A stretch of DNA of 64,000 bases from an uncultured Oscillospiraceae bacterium (GTDB taxonomy: Bacteria > Bacillota > Clostridia > Oscillospirales > Oscillospiraceae): the NCBI GenBank assembly GCA_944385035.1, contig CALWVV010000001.1:1-64000 (forward strand), read 5' to 3'. The notes below the pieces were generated by a model. That model was not told the DNA's origin and did not search any database. It saw only the letters and a program-made list of their open reading frames with translations. The position numbers and the translations under genes were made by a program. Below, piece after piece: positions 23,367-35,700 of the stretch. Within the stretch, counting starts at the first letter, position 1. Each line of letters starts with the position of its first letter.

Positions 23367-24749
23367 ATGGAACGATATGGTATCTCGATTGCAATCAAAA
23401 ACAAGCCCGTCCTGGACCCTGAATTTATCCCTCTGCTGAAATTTAACGAGGCCTTCCTGGCTGGCGCCACCAAGCCTGTCTCCATTGCTGTGGAGCGCGC
23501 CGATGGGCAGATGGCCACCTGCCACACCAAAATTTATGGCACTCCGGAAAAGGCTGAAGCTGACCACTACTACATCAACCGCCTGGTGAAAACCATTTTG
23601 TGGATGAAAGGCGGCTTCAAAATCTATGTAGCCGGAGACAAGGATACCTATGATTACCTGAGCCAGGCCTACAGCGCCCAGGGTGAGCAAGCCTTCGACT
23701 GGGACTATATGGCCAACATCTTTGAAAAACCCTTTGAGGTGGTGTTCTGTGACCAGGTGCCCCAGGCCAAAGACGCCCCCAAAGCCATGGGCGGCCACCT
23801 GGAGGGCTGCCGCATCGGCTTTGACGCCGGCGGCTCTGACCGGAAGGTCTCCGCAGTCATTGACGGCGAGACGGTGTTCTCCGAAGAGGTAGTATGGTTC
23901 CCCAAGATCACAGCGGACCCCGACTACCACTATGACGGCATTGTCTCCGCCCTGAAGACCGCCGCCGCCCACATGCCCCGCGTAGATGCGGTGGGCGTAT
24001 CCTCCGCCGGCATCTACATCAATAACCGCACTATGAGCGCCTCTCTGTTCCTGAAAGTCCCCAAGGACCTCTATGACGCCAAGGTGAAGGATATTTATAT
24101 CCGGGCGATCACCGATACGTTTGGAGACATCCCCTACGCCGTAATCAACGACGGTGACGTGTCTGCCCTGGCCGGCACCATGAGCCTGGGCGACAACAAC
24201 GTACTGGGCATTGCCATGGGCACCAGTGAAGCCGTGGGCTATGTGGACGCGGAAGGGCGAGTCACGGGCTGGCTCAATGAGCTGGCTTTTGTCCCTGTGG
24301 ACGCCGCCCCGGATGCCATGCGGGACGAGTGGTCCGGGGATATCGGCTGCGGCGTGAAGTACTTCTCCCAGGACTCGGTGATCAAGCTGGCTCCCCGTGC
24401 GGGCATTGAGCTGGATGAGGGCCTCTCCCCTGCGGAAAAGCTGAAGGTAGTCCAGGGGCTCATGGCCCAGGATGATCCCCGTGCCGCCCAGGTCTATGAG
24501 TCCATCGGTGTATATCTGGCCCACACTCTGGCCTATTATTATGACCTTTACTCCTTCAAGCACGTGCTCCTTCTGGGCCGGGTCATGTCCGGAAAGGGCG
24601 GAGACCTGCTGCTGGAGACCTGCAAAAAGGTTCTGGCCGACGAGTATCCCGAGGTCAACAAGGTCATCAATCTGGCCCTTCCCGACGAGAAGTTCCGCCG
24701 TGTGGGACAGTCCGCTGCCGCTGCCAGCCTGCCCGACCTGGCCAAATAA
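23367..24749 (+). CDS. ROK-family-like sugar kinase or regulator with extra N-terminal domain
   Basis: A 460-residue protein. Residues about 145-450 have the actin-like ATPase outline of ROK proteins: phosphate loop FDAGGSDRKVSAVIDG, VGVSSAGIYINN, catalytic-aspartate region VINDGDVSALAG, and LGIAMGTSEAVGYVD in place of GTGxGxG. The cysteine cluster that binds zinc in most ROK members is not present (only one Cys in GDIGCG). The first 140 residues are extra and unrecognised; there is no helix-turn-helix. It might phosphorylate a hexose released by the divergent GH13 enzyme, but glucokinase function is unproven. ATG at 23367 after GTAGGAGGAG. Confidence 0.7.
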   Translation: MERYGISIAIKNKPVLDPEFIPLLKFNEAFLAGATKPVSIAVERADGQMATCHTKIYGTPEKAEADHYYINRLVKTILWMKGGFKIYVAGDKDTYDYLSQAYSAQGEQAFDWDYMANIFEKPFEVVFCDQVPQAKDAPKAMGGHLEGCRIGFDAGGSDRKVSAVIDGETVFSEEVVWFPKITADPDYHYDGIVSALKTAAAHMPRVDAVGVSSAGIYINNRTMSASLFLKVPKDLYDAKVKDIYIRAITDTFGDIPYAVINDGDVSALAGTMSLGDNNVLGIAMGTSEAVGYVDAEGRVTGWLNELAFVPVDAAPDAMRDEWSGDIGCGVKYFSQDSVIKLAPRAGIELDEGLSPAEKLKVVQGLMAQDDPRAAQVYESIGVYLAHTLAYYYDLYSFKHVLLLGRVMSGKGGDLLLETCKKVLADEYPEVNKVINLALPDEKFRRVGQSAAAASLPDLAK

Positions 24750-24764
24750 AGTTCTGAACACAGT

Positions 24765-24798
24765 AAACCGCCCGGAGCTTCCCATCTCCGGGCGGTTC
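24765..24798 (+). terminator. Terminator of the ROK-like gene
   Basis: AACCGCCCGGAG/CTCCGGGCGGTT stem followed by CCTTAT. Confidence 0.65.
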
Positions 24799-24802
24799 CT
24801 TA

Positions 24803-24845
24803 TGCAAAAAACGCCGCCGGTACACAGACCGGCGGCATTTTTTGT
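24803..24845 (-). terminator. Terminator of ftsH
   Basis: GCCGCCGGT/ACCGGCGGC stem with A6 on the left and T6 on the right, so it works in both directions. Confidence 0.7.
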
Positions 24846-27022
24846 TATTCAGGCTTTTTCTCCTCATCCCCGGTGGAAGCGGAGGTATCCTCCGAAGCGG
24901 GAGCATCCTCCTGGGGCTTCTCGCCCTCAGCGGGTTCTTCCTCCTGCTTCTGATCCTCTCCATCCTCCAGAGCGGGAGCCTTGATCTCCTCGCTGACCAT
25001 GTGAATATGCTTGGCGGGCGCCTCGATCACCTCGGGAACAGAGGGACGGAATGCCTTGTCGCTCTTCCGGGTAGAGGCATAGGCATCTTCTACCAGAGCG
25101 GGGTCGCGGCCCTCGATGATGGCCACCATCTCGCCGCCGGTAATGGTCTCCTTCTCCAGCAGATAGGCCACCACCTTGTGCATATCCTCCAGGTTCTCCT
25201 CAATGACCTTCACCGCATCCTCGTAGCATACGTCCAGGATGGCCTTCACGGCCTTATCCATCACAGCTGCGGTATCCTGGGCACAGTCCAGACCATAGCC
25301 GCCATCCAGATACTGGTTGCGGACAGAGCCCAGAGCCATCATGCCGAACTCCTCGCTCATACCGAACATGGCAACCATGTTCCGGGCGATGTTGGTGGCC
25401 TCCTGGATGTCCTGGGAAGCACCGTTGGTCATGGTGTTCATGACTACCTGCTCGGCTGCACGGCCGCCCATGGACACGGAAATCTTAGCCATGAGCTCTT
25501 CCTTGGTGCGCAGGTTGGTCTTGTCCTCCTCAGGCATAAGCAGGGTGTAACCCAGAGAACCTTCGGTATGGGGAACAATGGTGATCTTCTGCACCGGCTC
25601 GGCGTTCTTCTGCTTGTAGGCCACCATAGCGTGGCCCACCTCGTGGTAGGCTACCAGCTTGCGCTCAAACTCGGTGAGGACGGAATTCTTCTTCTCGCTG
25701 CCGGCAATGACAAACTCGAAGGAGGCCAGCAGGTCCTCCTGGGTCACCAGCCTGCGGCCGTGGCGCACCGCCCGGAGGGCGGCCTCGTTCACCAGGTTGG
25801 CCAGGTCCGCGCCCACCGTACCGGCAGTAGCCAGGGCGATCTTCTTCAGATCCACATCCTCGGCCAGCTTGATCTTCCGGGTATGGACCTGGAGAGTGGC
25901 CAGACGTCCGGCCAGGTTGGGACGGTCGATGGTGATGCGCCGGTCGAAACGGCCGGGACGCAGCAGGGCCTTGTCCAGCACCTCGGGGCGGTTGGTGGCA
26001 CCCAGGACGATGACGCCCTTACCGGGGTCAAAGCCGTCCAGCTCGGCCAGCAGCTGGTTGAGGGTCTGCTCCCGCTCGTCGTTGCCGCCCATGCGGTTGT
26101 CACGGGATTTGCCGATGGTATCGATCTCGTCGATGAAGATGATACAAGGGGCCATCTTGCTGGCCTCTTTAAAGAGGTCACGGACACGGCTGGCACCTAC
26201 GCCCACAAACATCTCCACAAAGTCAGAGCCACTGATGGAGAAGAAGGGCACGCCGGCTTCGCCGGCTACCGCCTTGGCCAAAAGGGTCTTACCGGTGCCC
26301 GGAGGGCCCACCAGCAGGGCGCCCTTGGGGAGCTTGGCGCCGATCTCGGTGTACTTCTGGGGATTGTGGAGGATGTCGATGATCTCCTGGAGAGACTCCT
26401 TGGCCTCGTCCTGGCCGGCCACATCCCGGAAGGTGACGCCGGTCTTTTTCTCCACATAGACCTTGGCGTTGGCCTTCCCCACGCCGCCCAGGCCGCCCAT
26501 GCCGCCCTTACCGCCGATGCCCCGGAAGAGGAACATCATAGCACCCACCATAATGACGATGGGAAGCAGGGTGGTGATGAGCAGGGAGAGGATATAGGAG
26601 GAGGGGTCCACCGGATCGCTTCCGTAGCTCTCTACTCCATACTCATCCAGCATGTTATAGATATCGCTGTCGGTGACCGGCGGGACCGTGGTGACATACT
26701 CGGTCTCTTTGTTGTTGTTCATGGGCATCCAGGAGAACATTCCGCTGCCCTGGTGGGTCGTCTCATCCTCCAGGTAAGCCAGAGCTTCCTCCTCTTTGCC
26801 CTCTTTCAGGGTGATGGTATAGGTGCTGCTGTCCATCCGGACGGACTCTACCAGGCCGGCCACCACCCACTCCCGGAAGGTGGAGTAGTCTACCTGGACC
26901 TGGTTGGCGCTTGCGTAGGAGTTGGAGCAGCTGCGAAACAGCATCGTCAGCACCAGCGCCCATAAAATGATGCTGATCAGCCCCAACGCATTTTTCTTGT
27001 TGTTTCCTTTATCTGGTTTCAA
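24845..27022 (-). CDS. ftsH: ATP-dependent zinc metalloprotease FtsH
   Basis: A 725-residue membrane-bound AAA+ protease that degrades misfolded membrane proteins and short-lived cytosolic factors. Order: N-terminal helix (residues about 12-30), periplasmic-side domain, second helix (about 148-166), AAA domain with Walker [12 protein letters not shown], Walker [12 protein letters not shown] and the pore motif [10 protein letters not shown], then the zinc site [10 protein letters not shown] and a peptidase domain. The C-terminal tail of about 60 residues is rich in Glu, Pro and Ala. The start is TTG with GGAGG eight bases upstream. Longer than the usual 610-650 residues because of the periplasmic part and tail. 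Confidence 0.97.
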   Translation of the reverse strand: MKPDKGNNKKNALGLISIILWALVLTMLFRSCSNSYASANQVQVDYSTFREWVVAGLVESVRMDSSTYTITLKEGKEEEALAYLEDETTHQGSGMFSWMPMNNNKETEYVTTVPPVTDSDIYNMLDEYGVESYGSDPVDPSSYILSLLITTLLPIVIMVGAMMFLFRGIGGKGGMGGLGGVGKANAKVYVEKKTGVTFRDVAGQDEAKESLQEIIDILHNPQKYTEIGAKLPKGALLVGPPGTGKTLLAKAVAGEAGVPFFSISGSDFVEMFVGVGASRVRDLFKEASKMAPCIIFIDEIDTIGKSRDNRMGGNDEREQTLNQLLAELDGFDPGKGVIVLGATNRPEVLDKALLRPGRFDRRITIDRPNLAGRLATLQVHTRKIKLAEDVDLKKIALATAGTVGADLANLVNEAALRAVRHGRRLVTQEDLLASFEFVIAGSEKKNSVLTEFERKLVAYHEVGHAMVAYKQKNAEPVQKITIVPHTEGSLGYTLLMPEEDKTNLRTKEELMAKISVSMGGRAAEQVVMNTMTNGASQDIQEATNIARNMVAMFGMSEEFGMMALGSVRNQYLDGGYGLDCAQDTAAVMDKAVKAILDVCYEDAVKVIEENLEDMHKVVAYLLEKETITGGEMVAIIEGRDPALVEDAYASTRKSDKAFRPSVPEVIEAPAKHIHMVSEEIKAPALEDGEDQKQEEEPAEGEKPQEDAPASEDTSASTGDEEKKPE

Positions 27023-27234
27023 AGGAGCGTACCTCCAATTTTTTGCCGTTTATCCCTGTTCGGGATATGCTGAATGGTATCATACCACATTTTACCCTTA
27101 AAAACAAGAAAAGACCCTGTAAACTTTCTGTGACGCGTTTCTCAATAAATTGACAAAAAAGCACTTCCAACTTTTTTGCGGGTATGGTAGAATGGACTGT
27201 AATTTGATTATCATGTCTGAGAGGATGAACGTTC

Positions 27235-28020
27235 ATGAACAAACGTCCCCCCCTGCGCCGCTCCGCTCCCGTGGAGCAGGAGAACGACGGCATCATCGAG
27301 GGCCGCAACGCAGTCATAGAAGCCCTGCGGGCCGGCGTTACCATTGATAAAATTTTCATTGCCAAGGGCGAGACCGACTCCACTTTGGGCCACATCGCCT
27401 CCACCGCACGGGAAAAGGGCATTGTGGTGGTGGACGCCGACCGGCGCAAGCTGGACGGAATGAGCCGCACCCATTCCCACCAGGGCGTCATAGCTCAGGC
27501 CGCGGTACGGGAATATGCTACCGTGGACGATATTCTAGCTGCCGCACGGGAAAAGGGAGAAAATCCACTGATCGTGGTGTGTGATGAGCTCTCTGACCCC
27601 CACAATCTGGGGGCGGTCATCCGCACTGCCGACGCCGCCGGGGCCCACGGGGTCATTATCCCCAAGCGCCGCTCCGCCGGGCTCACCGCCGTGGTGGCTA
27701 AGACCTCTGCTGGCGCGGTGGCCCATGTGCCCGTGGCCCGCGTGCCCAACCTCCCTGCACTTTTGAAAGAGCTGAAGGAGGAAGGGGTCTGGGTCTTTGG
27801 TACCGCTGCCCAGGGAACCACCTCTCTCTACAAAGCTGATTTGAAGGGACCTGCCGCCATTGTCATCGGCAGTGAGGGAGACGGCATGGGACGTCTGGTA
27901 ACAGAAAACTGTGACTTTACCGTCTCCATCCCCATGTTCGGCAAAATCAACTCCCTCAACGCCTCTGCCGCCGCCGCGGTCCTCCTCTATGAGGCCGTAC
28001 GCCAGCGCCTGGGCGAGTAA
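27235..28020 (+). CDS. rlmB: 23S rRNA (guanosine-2'-O)-methyltransferase, TrmH family
   Basis: A 261-residue SpoU/TrmH-class enzyme that methylates a ribose 2'-OH in 23S rRNA. The N-terminal L30e-like substrate domain starts at IIEGRNAVIEAL. The SPOUT domain shows the three SAM-knot motifs: LSDPHNLGAVIRTADAAGAHGVI, IVIGSEGDGMGRL and IPMFGKINSLNASAAAAVLLYE. This fits RlmB (G2251) best, although assignment within the family is by similarity. It is divergent from ftsH; TTCCAA (27165)-17 bp-TAGAAT (27188) is the likely promoter. It is 37 bases ahead of the P-type-ATPase-like gene and probably co-transcribed. Confidence 0.9.
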   Translation: MNKRPPLRRSAPVEQENDGIIEGRNAVIEALRAGVTIDKIFIAKGETDSTLGHIASTAREKGIVVVDADRRKLDGMSRTHSHQGVIAQAAVREYATVDDILAAAREKGENPLIVVCDELSDPHNLGAVIRTADAAGAHGVIIPKRRSAGLTAVVAKTSAGAVAHVPVARVPNLPALLKELKEEGVWVFGTAAQGTTSLYKADLKGPAAIVIGSEGDGMGRLVTENCDFTVSIPMFGKINSLNASAAAAVLLYEAVRQRLGE

Positions 28021-28057
28021 GAATACATTACACTGATCCATACAGAGGTTTGCGCCC

Positions 28058-30355
28058 ATGAGCGACCACGAGAAGAAACTGAATAAGGATGACCTGTCAC
28101 AGGTCAAGTCGCTGATTGGCGATGCCTCCGGAAAAGACTTTAATCTGGACGACATTCTGGCCGAGTTCGGCGCAAAGCCCTCTTCCCCCAGATCCGTCCC
28201 CACCGAGCCCCCCCTCCAGGGGCCCGACCTGCCCTGGCCTGAGGCGCCCAAGCGTCCCCGGACTGAAGGGAAGGTTGTGGCCTTTCCCGGCACTCCCCGC
28301 CCTCAACCAGAGCAGGAGGACACGGATGCGCCGGAAGAAGAGGCGGACTGTTTTGATGAGCCTGTCGTCTCTGACGTGGAGCCCACATCTGAGGAGCAAC
28401 CCGAGGAGGATGGTTCCGAAGATGCCCCCACTCCGGATGAGGACCTAGATGAGAGCGATGAGGAGGAAGAAGCGCCCACCGCGCAAGTGATCCCCTTCCC
28501 TGAGGAGGAGAGCGCCCTGTCCGCCTTTTTGAAAAAGATGGGAAACAAGGCGGATCAATACGCCGATTCCATGTTTGAGGAGGACGAAGCTACCGACCAC
28601 GAGGAGGTACGAAGGCTGGAGCGCCTGATCCCCGGCACAGACCGGGAAGAGGTAGAAGAAGAGCCCGAACCTCCCCGGTGGCACCGGCCGAAGAAAGTGG
28701 AACCCCCGCCCCCGGACACAGCCCCTCAAAAGCTGGCCCAGCGCTATGCCAAGGGGCGAACCGGACTGCGGGTGCGGTGCCTGCTGGTTTTTTTGCTCAC
28801 CTTGGTTGCCTTTGCACAGGTCCTGGTCCCCGCGCTGGGCTTTACCTGGCTTGCGCCGCTGGACGATCCCGCTGTGCAGGAATGGATTGCCGCTGGACTG
28901 TTGGGCGCAGGGATGCTCCTGGGACTGGATTTTATCCTGATCGGCCTTATCCGGGCTTTTCAGGGGAAACTGGGGATGGACACCCTATCTGCCCTTGCCT
29001 GTGTCTTCACCATGGCGGATGCCATCGTGTTGGCGCTGGACCCGCCGGAGGAATTTCGTCTGCCCTATGGGCTGGTGTGCCTGGCCGGGCTCTACTTCCA
29101 GCTTCACGGGACCTATCATAAACGCTTGGGGCTGCGCATCTCCTGCCGTACTGCCGCCGCCGCCTCCCACCCCTACCGGGTCACCGTGGACGAGGGCAAG
29201 TGGAGCGGCCGGGACACCTTTGCCAAATGGCAGGGCACGGCTGAGGGGTTCGGAAGTCAGATCCAATCGGACGACGGCGCCCAGCGGATCTTCCGCACCG
29301 TTTGCCCTGTGCTGCTTATTGGAGATGTGGTGCTGGCTCTTCTGGCCTCACTGGGCACTGGCAATCCCCAGCGTCTGTTGTGGTCCCTGTCCGCCCTGTT
29401 TACCGTCTCCGCTGCCTTTGGAGGAAGCATTGCCTACGGCCGCTCCTTTCATAAAATCGCCCGCCGCCTCTCCCAGAGCGGCGCCGCCCTGGCCGGCTGG
29501 CCGGGAATTGTCCGGGCCAAGAAGGGAGACCGGGTACTCATTACTGACACCGATCTGTTTCCCCAGGGACATGTGGAGCTGAACGGCTATAAGGTCATGC
29601 GGGATTTCCCCGCCGAGCGGGTTCTGGCCTACACCGCCACCCTGATTTTAGACTCAGGCAGCGGCTTGGGGCGGCTGTTTCATGACCAGCTTCGCTCTAT
29701 GGGCGGACTGCTGCGCAAAGCCGAGCGGCTCACCTGCTATGAGGGAGGCGGCCTGTCCGCCAACATCCGGGGAGACCAGGTTCTGGTGGGTTCCGCAGCT
29801 TTTATGAATCTGATGGACATCTCCCTGCCCCAGGGGCTCAATGTAAAAAACGCCGTATTTTGTGCCATTGACGGACAACTGGCCGGAATTTTCGCTCTGA
29901 ACTACACCCTCCACGACACCGTCTTTCCCGCGATGGAGGAATTGATGGGAGAAAAGATTGGGCCGGTACTGGCTACACGGGACTTTAACCTCATTCCCGC
30001 CATGCTTCAGCAGCGCTTTAAGCTGGCGGCAGACAAGATGGATTTTCCGCCCGTGGAACGCCGGCGTGAGCTGTCCGATCCGGATCAGCCCCACTGCGAA
30101 GTCCTCACTGCCCTGCTGTGCCGGGAAGGGCTTCTCCCCTTTGCTGAGGCTGTGGCAGCCTCCAAGCGCATGTACCGGGCCGCCCGGTTTGGGGGCGCGG
30201 TCTGCTGCGTGGGCTCCGTCCTGGGGATGGCCCTGGCTACCTATCTCACCTCCATCGGGGCCTACACCTCCCTGTCCGTTCTGAACCTGATGGTCTATAT
30301 GCTCACCTGGCTGGCCCCTGTGTGGCTGCTGTCCGGCTGGGCCCACCGCTACTAA
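28058..30355 (+). CDS. P-type ATPase-like pseudoenzyme with acidic N-terminal region
   Basis: A 765-residue membrane protein. Residues 1 to about 235 are disordered and strongly acidic with prolines. Helices follow at about 239-262, 275-300, 307-327, 335-350 and 415-460, then a soluble region, and two helices at about 710-760. The soluble region tracks a P1B-type ATPase: VLITDTDLFPQG (493-504) sits where the phosphorylation loop DKTGTLTxG belongs, GLSANIRGDQVLVGS matches the nucleotide-domain strand, AIDGQLAGIFAL matches the strand after it, and VLATRDFN sits where LTGDN belongs. The catalytic DKTGT, CPC and GDGxNDxPAL motifs are absent, so ion pumping is unlikely. Function unknown. Confidence 0.65.
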   Translation: MSDHEKKLNKDDLSQVKSLIGDASGKDFNLDDILAEFGAKPSSPRSVPTEPPLQGPDLPWPEAPKRPRTEGKVVAFPGTPRPQPEQEDTDAPEEEADCFDEPVVSDVEPTSEEQPEEDGSEDAPTPDEDLDESDEEEEAPTAQVIPFPEEESALSAFLKKMGNKADQYADSMFEEDEATDHEEVRRLERLIPGTDREEVEEEPEPPRWHRPKKVEPPPPDTAPQKLAQRYAKGRTGLRVRCLLVFLLTLVAFAQVLVPALGFTWLAPLDDPAVQEWIAAGLLGAGMLLGLDFILIGLIRAFQGKLGMDTLSALACVFTMADAIVLALDPPEEFRLPYGLVCLAGLYFQLHGTYHKRLGLRISCRTAAAASHPYRVTVDEGKWSGRDTFAKWQGTAEGFGSQIQSDDGAQRIFRTVCPVLLIGDVVLALLASLGTGNPQRLLWSLSALFTVSAAFGGSIAYGRSFHKIARRLSQSGAALAGWPGIVRAKKGDRVLITDTDLFPQGHVELNGYKVMRDFPAERVLAYTATLILDSGSGLGRLFHDQLRSMGGLLRKAERLTCYEGGGLSANIRGDQVLVGSAAFMNLMDISLPQGLNVKNAVFCAIDGQLAGIFALNYTLHDTVFPAMEELMGEKIGPVLATRDFNLIPAMLQQRFKLAADKMDFPPVERRRELSDPDQPHCEVLTALLCREGLLPFAEAVAASKRMYRAARFGGAVCCVGSVLGMALATYLTSIGAYTSLSVLNLMVYMLTWLAPVWLLSGWAHRY

Positions 30356-30370
30356 CAAAGGAGAAACGCC

Positions 30371-30892
30371 ATGATACGACCCGCTTGCCCGGACGATCTG
30401 CCCGCCGTGGCCCGGCTCTATGAGGAAATTCTGGACCAGGAGGACCTGCGTCCCGTCTCCTACACCAACTGGCAGCGTGGGAAATACCCCACCCTGGATA
30501 CAGCCCGCGGCGCTCTGGAGGCCGGCACCCTTTTTGTGGGAGAGGAAGATGGCACTCTTTTTGCCGCGGTCATTCTAAACGGCATACAACTGCCCGAATA
30601 CGACCTCATTCCCTGGCAGTTTAAGGCCAACGTTGAGCAGGTCATGGTCATCCACACTTTGGTGGTCAGTCCCCGCTTCTCCGGCCGGGGAAAAGCCAGG
30701 GAAATGGTGGCTTTTTGCGAGGAGGAAAGCCGCCGTCAGGGAAAAACTGTTATGCGCCTGGATACCTATGAGGGAAACCTCCCCGCCAACACTATGTACC
30801 CAAAGCTGGGCTACCGCTTTGCCGGCCACGCCCGGTTCCTGTTCCAGGGTTTTCTGGACGAGGTGCTCAACTGCTATGAAAAACAGCTTTGA
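30371..30892 (+). CDS. GNAT family N-acetyltransferase
   Basis: A 173-residue acetyl-CoA-dependent transferase. The fold is recognisable from IRPACPDDLPAVARLYEEI at the start, the central VIHTLVVSPRFSGRGKAREMV, which contains the acetyl-CoA pyrophosphate loop (R/Q-x-x-G-x-G/A variant SGRGKA), and NTMYPKLGYRFAG near the end. ATG at 30371 after AAAGGAG, 15 bases behind the pseudoenzyme gene, so the two are probably co-transcribed. The acceptor is unknown. Confidence 0.85.
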   Translation: MIRPACPDDLPAVARLYEEILDQEDLRPVSYTNWQRGKYPTLDTARGALEAGTLFVGEEDGTLFAAVILNGIQLPEYDLIPWQFKANVEQVMVIHTLVVSPRFSGRGKAREMVAFCEEESRRQGKTVMRLDTYEGNLPANTMYPKLGYRFAGHARFLFQGFLDEVLNCYEKQL

Positions 30893-30943
30893 AAGAAGCA
30901 CGGGCTATGCGGAAAATTCCGTTTGCCCCCTATGATACTGCAT

Positions 30944-30982
30944 AAAAAAGCAGGCGCTTTTCGGAACGCGCCTGCTTTTTTT
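30944..30982. terminator. Bidirectional terminator after the GNAT gene
   Basis: AAAAGCAGGCGC/GCGCCTGCTTTT stem with A- and T-runs on the two sides; shared with the convergent DUF1294 gene. Confidence 0.8.
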
Positions 30983-30984
30983 AT

Positions 30985-31269
30985 TTAAAAATTCCACCAG
31001 ACAAGCCACCCCAGCGCCGCCAGCTGCACAATCAGCAGCACCGGAAACCCAAAGCGGAAATACCAATGCCTTGTCTTGTGGTGAAATACCTTCATCCCCA
31101 CGGTTCCTCCCAGGGCGCCGAAAAGCACTGCCGGAAGGAACAACGCCTTTTCCGACAGCCGCCAAGCATCCTTTTTGGCCCGCCGCTTGTCGATCCCCAT
31201 AACGCAAAATGCCCACAGATTGACCAGGGCCAAATAGAGCAGCAGCATCTGCCAGAGTTCTTTGCGCAA
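30985..31269 (-). CDS. DUF1294 small membrane protein
   Basis: A 94-residue protein with three or four short hydrophobic segments and the DUF1294 core: GIDKRRAKKDAWRLSE, then GALGGTVGMKVFHHKTRHWYF. The domain is widespread, sometimes fused to cold-shock domains, and has no proven function. A TTG at 31269 is preferred because AGGAGG lies seven to eight bases upstream; a GTG at 31278 would sit almost on top of that ribosome site. Confidence 0.8.
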   Translation of the reverse strand: MRKELWQMLLLYLALVNLWAFCVMGIDKRRAKKDAWRLSEKALFLPAVLFGALGGTVGMKVFHHKTRHWYFRFGFPVLLIVQLAALGWLVWWNF

Positions 31270-31416
31270 GGTCCTCACCTCCTGTTTCCTGCAAGTGTAC
31301 TACCTCTCTGAAATCTTGACAACCCATTCTTGCTCATTTTCTCCTTCTTTCCTTTGGTACAGGGGCCAGGTTGGGGAATTTCTTAGTAAAATTTTGTGAA
31401 AATCTTGATAAATGTG

Positions 31417-31445
31417 TTGCAATATTTCTTTCATATAGGTATAAT
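31417..31445 (+). promoter_or_regulatory. Promoter of ppdK
   Basis: TTGCAA (31417-31422), 17 bp, TATAAT (31440-31445). A leader of about 120 bases follows, containing a CGGCGGCCT...GGCGGCCG stem near 31497. Confidence 0.7.
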
Positions 31446-31573
31446 ATCATCCGCAGTATTGTCATGCGATGCAAGACTGCATATTGTTTCGATTGCGGCG
31501 GCCTCCAGGCGGCCGGGTTTCCGGTCTCACCCGCTGCGCCGTCTAAACATGAAGAAAGGAATGAAGTATACAA

Positions 31574-34204
<2,631 letters not shown>

Positions 34205-34216
34205 GTTATGTTTTTC

Positions 34217-34252
34217 TCCAAAGGCGCGGCAAAAGCCGCGCCTTTGGGCGTT
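34217..34252 (+). terminator. Terminator of ppdK
   Basis: AAAGGCGCGGC/GCCGCGCCTTT stem with a four-base loop followed by GGGCGTTTTC. Confidence 0.65.
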
Positions 34253-34292
34253 TTCAAAGGAATTTGACGGAATTTGACAAAGGAGGCAGCTT

Positions 34293-35663
34293 TTGGACAT
34301 TTTAGACCTTGTTTCGGCCCAGCGCACCTATTATCAAACAGGCGCAACACTGCCCCTATCCGCCCGCCGTGACGCGCTGCGCACCCTGGAGCAGGCTATT
34401 CAGAGCCACCAGCGGGACATTGCCGCAGCCCTGGCCGCCGACCTGAATAAATCCCCTGCGGAGAGCTATATGTGCGAGATCGGCATGACGCTTTCCGAGC
34501 TTCACTATGTGCAGCGGCATCTGAACCGTTGGGCACGGGACCAGCGGGTTCCCACTCCCCTCTCCCAGTTTCATGCCAAAAGTTTCACCGTCTGTGATCC
34601 CTACGGCGTGGTCCTGATCATGTCTCCCTGGAACTACCCCTTTCTGCTCACCCTGGAGCCACTCATCGGCGCCATAGCCGCAGGCAACTGCTGCGTGGTC
34701 AAACCCTCAGCCTACTCCCCTGCCACCTCTGCTCTGATCCGCACCTTGCTCACAGAATGTTTCCCCCCGGAATATGTGTCCGTGGTGGAGGGCGGCCGGG
34801 CAGAAAACCAGGCTCTGTTGGAGCAGAAGTTTGACTACATCTTTTTTACCGGCAGCGTGGCCGTGGGCAAAGAGGTCATGGCCAAAGCCGCTGCTCACCT
34901 CACTCCTGTTACGTTGGAGCTGGGCGGTAAGAGCCCCTGCATCGTGGACCGAAGTGCAAAGCTGGATCTGGCTGCCAAACGGCTGGTCTTCGGCAAGCTT
35001 TTAAACTGTGGACAGACCTGTGTTGCTCCCGACTATGTGCTCATTGACAAGCATATAAAAGATGATTTTATTGCCGCTCTTAAAAAATGGATTTCTGTCA
35101 TGTATGGCTCTGACCCTCTGGACAACCAGGGCTATGTACGCATGATCAACCGCAAGCACTTTGACCGGGTCATGGGGCTCATAACACCTGACAAGGTGGT
35201 TTACGGCGGGAAAGGAGATCCCGATACGCTGAAAATCCAGCCCACCATTCTGGATAATGTCTCTCCGGAAGACCCGGTCATGCAGGAGGAAATTTTCGGC
35301 CCTCTCCTGCCGGTTCTCACCTACCACAGCCTGGATGATGCCGTGGAATTCATTAACCATCGTCCCCATCCCCTGGCCCTGTACCTATTCTCAGAGGACA
35401 AAAGGGTTCAGGAACGGTTTCTGCGCCGGATTCCCTTCGGCGGAGGCTGTATCAACGACACGATCATCCACCTGGCCTCCAGCCGCCTGGGCTTTGGCGG
35501 CGTGGGAGACAGCGGCATGGGCAGCTACCACGGGAAGAAGAGCTTTGAGACCTTTTCCCGTCGGAAAAGCATCGTGAAAAAGTCCACCTGGCTGGATTTG
35601 CCCATTCGCTATGCTCCCTACTCTCCAAAGCAGGAAAAACTCCTGCGCTTCTTTCTGAAATAA
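34293..35663 (+). CDS. Aldehyde dehydrogenase, ALDH3-like
   Basis: A 456-residue NAD(P)-dependent enzyme that oxidises aldehydes to acids. It has MSPWNYPFLLTLEPLIGAIAAGNCCVVKPS (cofactor-binding, in pieces MSPWNYPF and AAGNCCVVKPS), FTGSVAVGKEV, the general base Glu in LELGGKSPCIVD and the catalytic Cys in NCGQTCVAPDYVL. The length and the C-terminal membrane-adjacent basic stretch fit class 3, fatty/aromatic aldehyde dehydrogenases. The start is TTG at 34293 with AAAGGAGG six to seven bases upstream. It is a single gene between two terminators. Confidence 0.92.
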   Translation: MDILDLVSAQRTYYQTGATLPLSARRDALRTLEQAIQSHQRDIAAALAADLNKSPAESYMCEIGMTLSELHYVQRHLNRWARDQRVPTPLSQFHAKSFTVCDPYGVVLIMSPWNYPFLLTLEPLIGAIAAGNCCVVKPSAYSPATSALIRTLLTECFPPEYVSVVEGGRAENQALLEQKFDYIFFTGSVAVGKEVMAKAAAHLTPVTLELGGKSPCIVDRSAKLDLAAKRLVFGKLLNCGQTCVAPDYVLIDKHIKDDFIAALKKWISVMYGSDPLDNQGYVRMINRKHFDRVMGLITPDKVVYGGKGDPDTLKIQPTILDNVSPEDPVMQEEIFGPLLPVLTYHSLDDAVEFINHRPHPLALYLFSEDKRVQERFLRRIPFGGGCINDTIIHLASSRLGFGGVGDSGMGSYHGKKSFETFSRRKSIVKKSTWLDLPIRYAPYSPKQEKLLRFFLK

Positions 35664-35665
35664 AA

Positions 35666-35700
35666 AATGCCCAGACGGCGTGAGCCGCTTGGGCAAAAAA
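35666..35700 (+). terminator. Terminator of the aldehyde dehydrogenase gene
   Basis: TGCCCA...GGGCA-type hairpin with GCGG/CCGC core; A-runs at both edges. Confidence 0.5.

Noticed and set aside
24842..26965. Plus-strand 707-codon frame over ftsH
   Set aside because: Antisense shadow of ftsH; no ribosome site or family features.
27150..27155. Consensus TTGACA between ftsH and rlmB
   Set aside because: The nearest -10-like hexamers on the plus strand are 27 or more bases away; TTCCAA at 27165 with TAGAAT at 27188 fits better.
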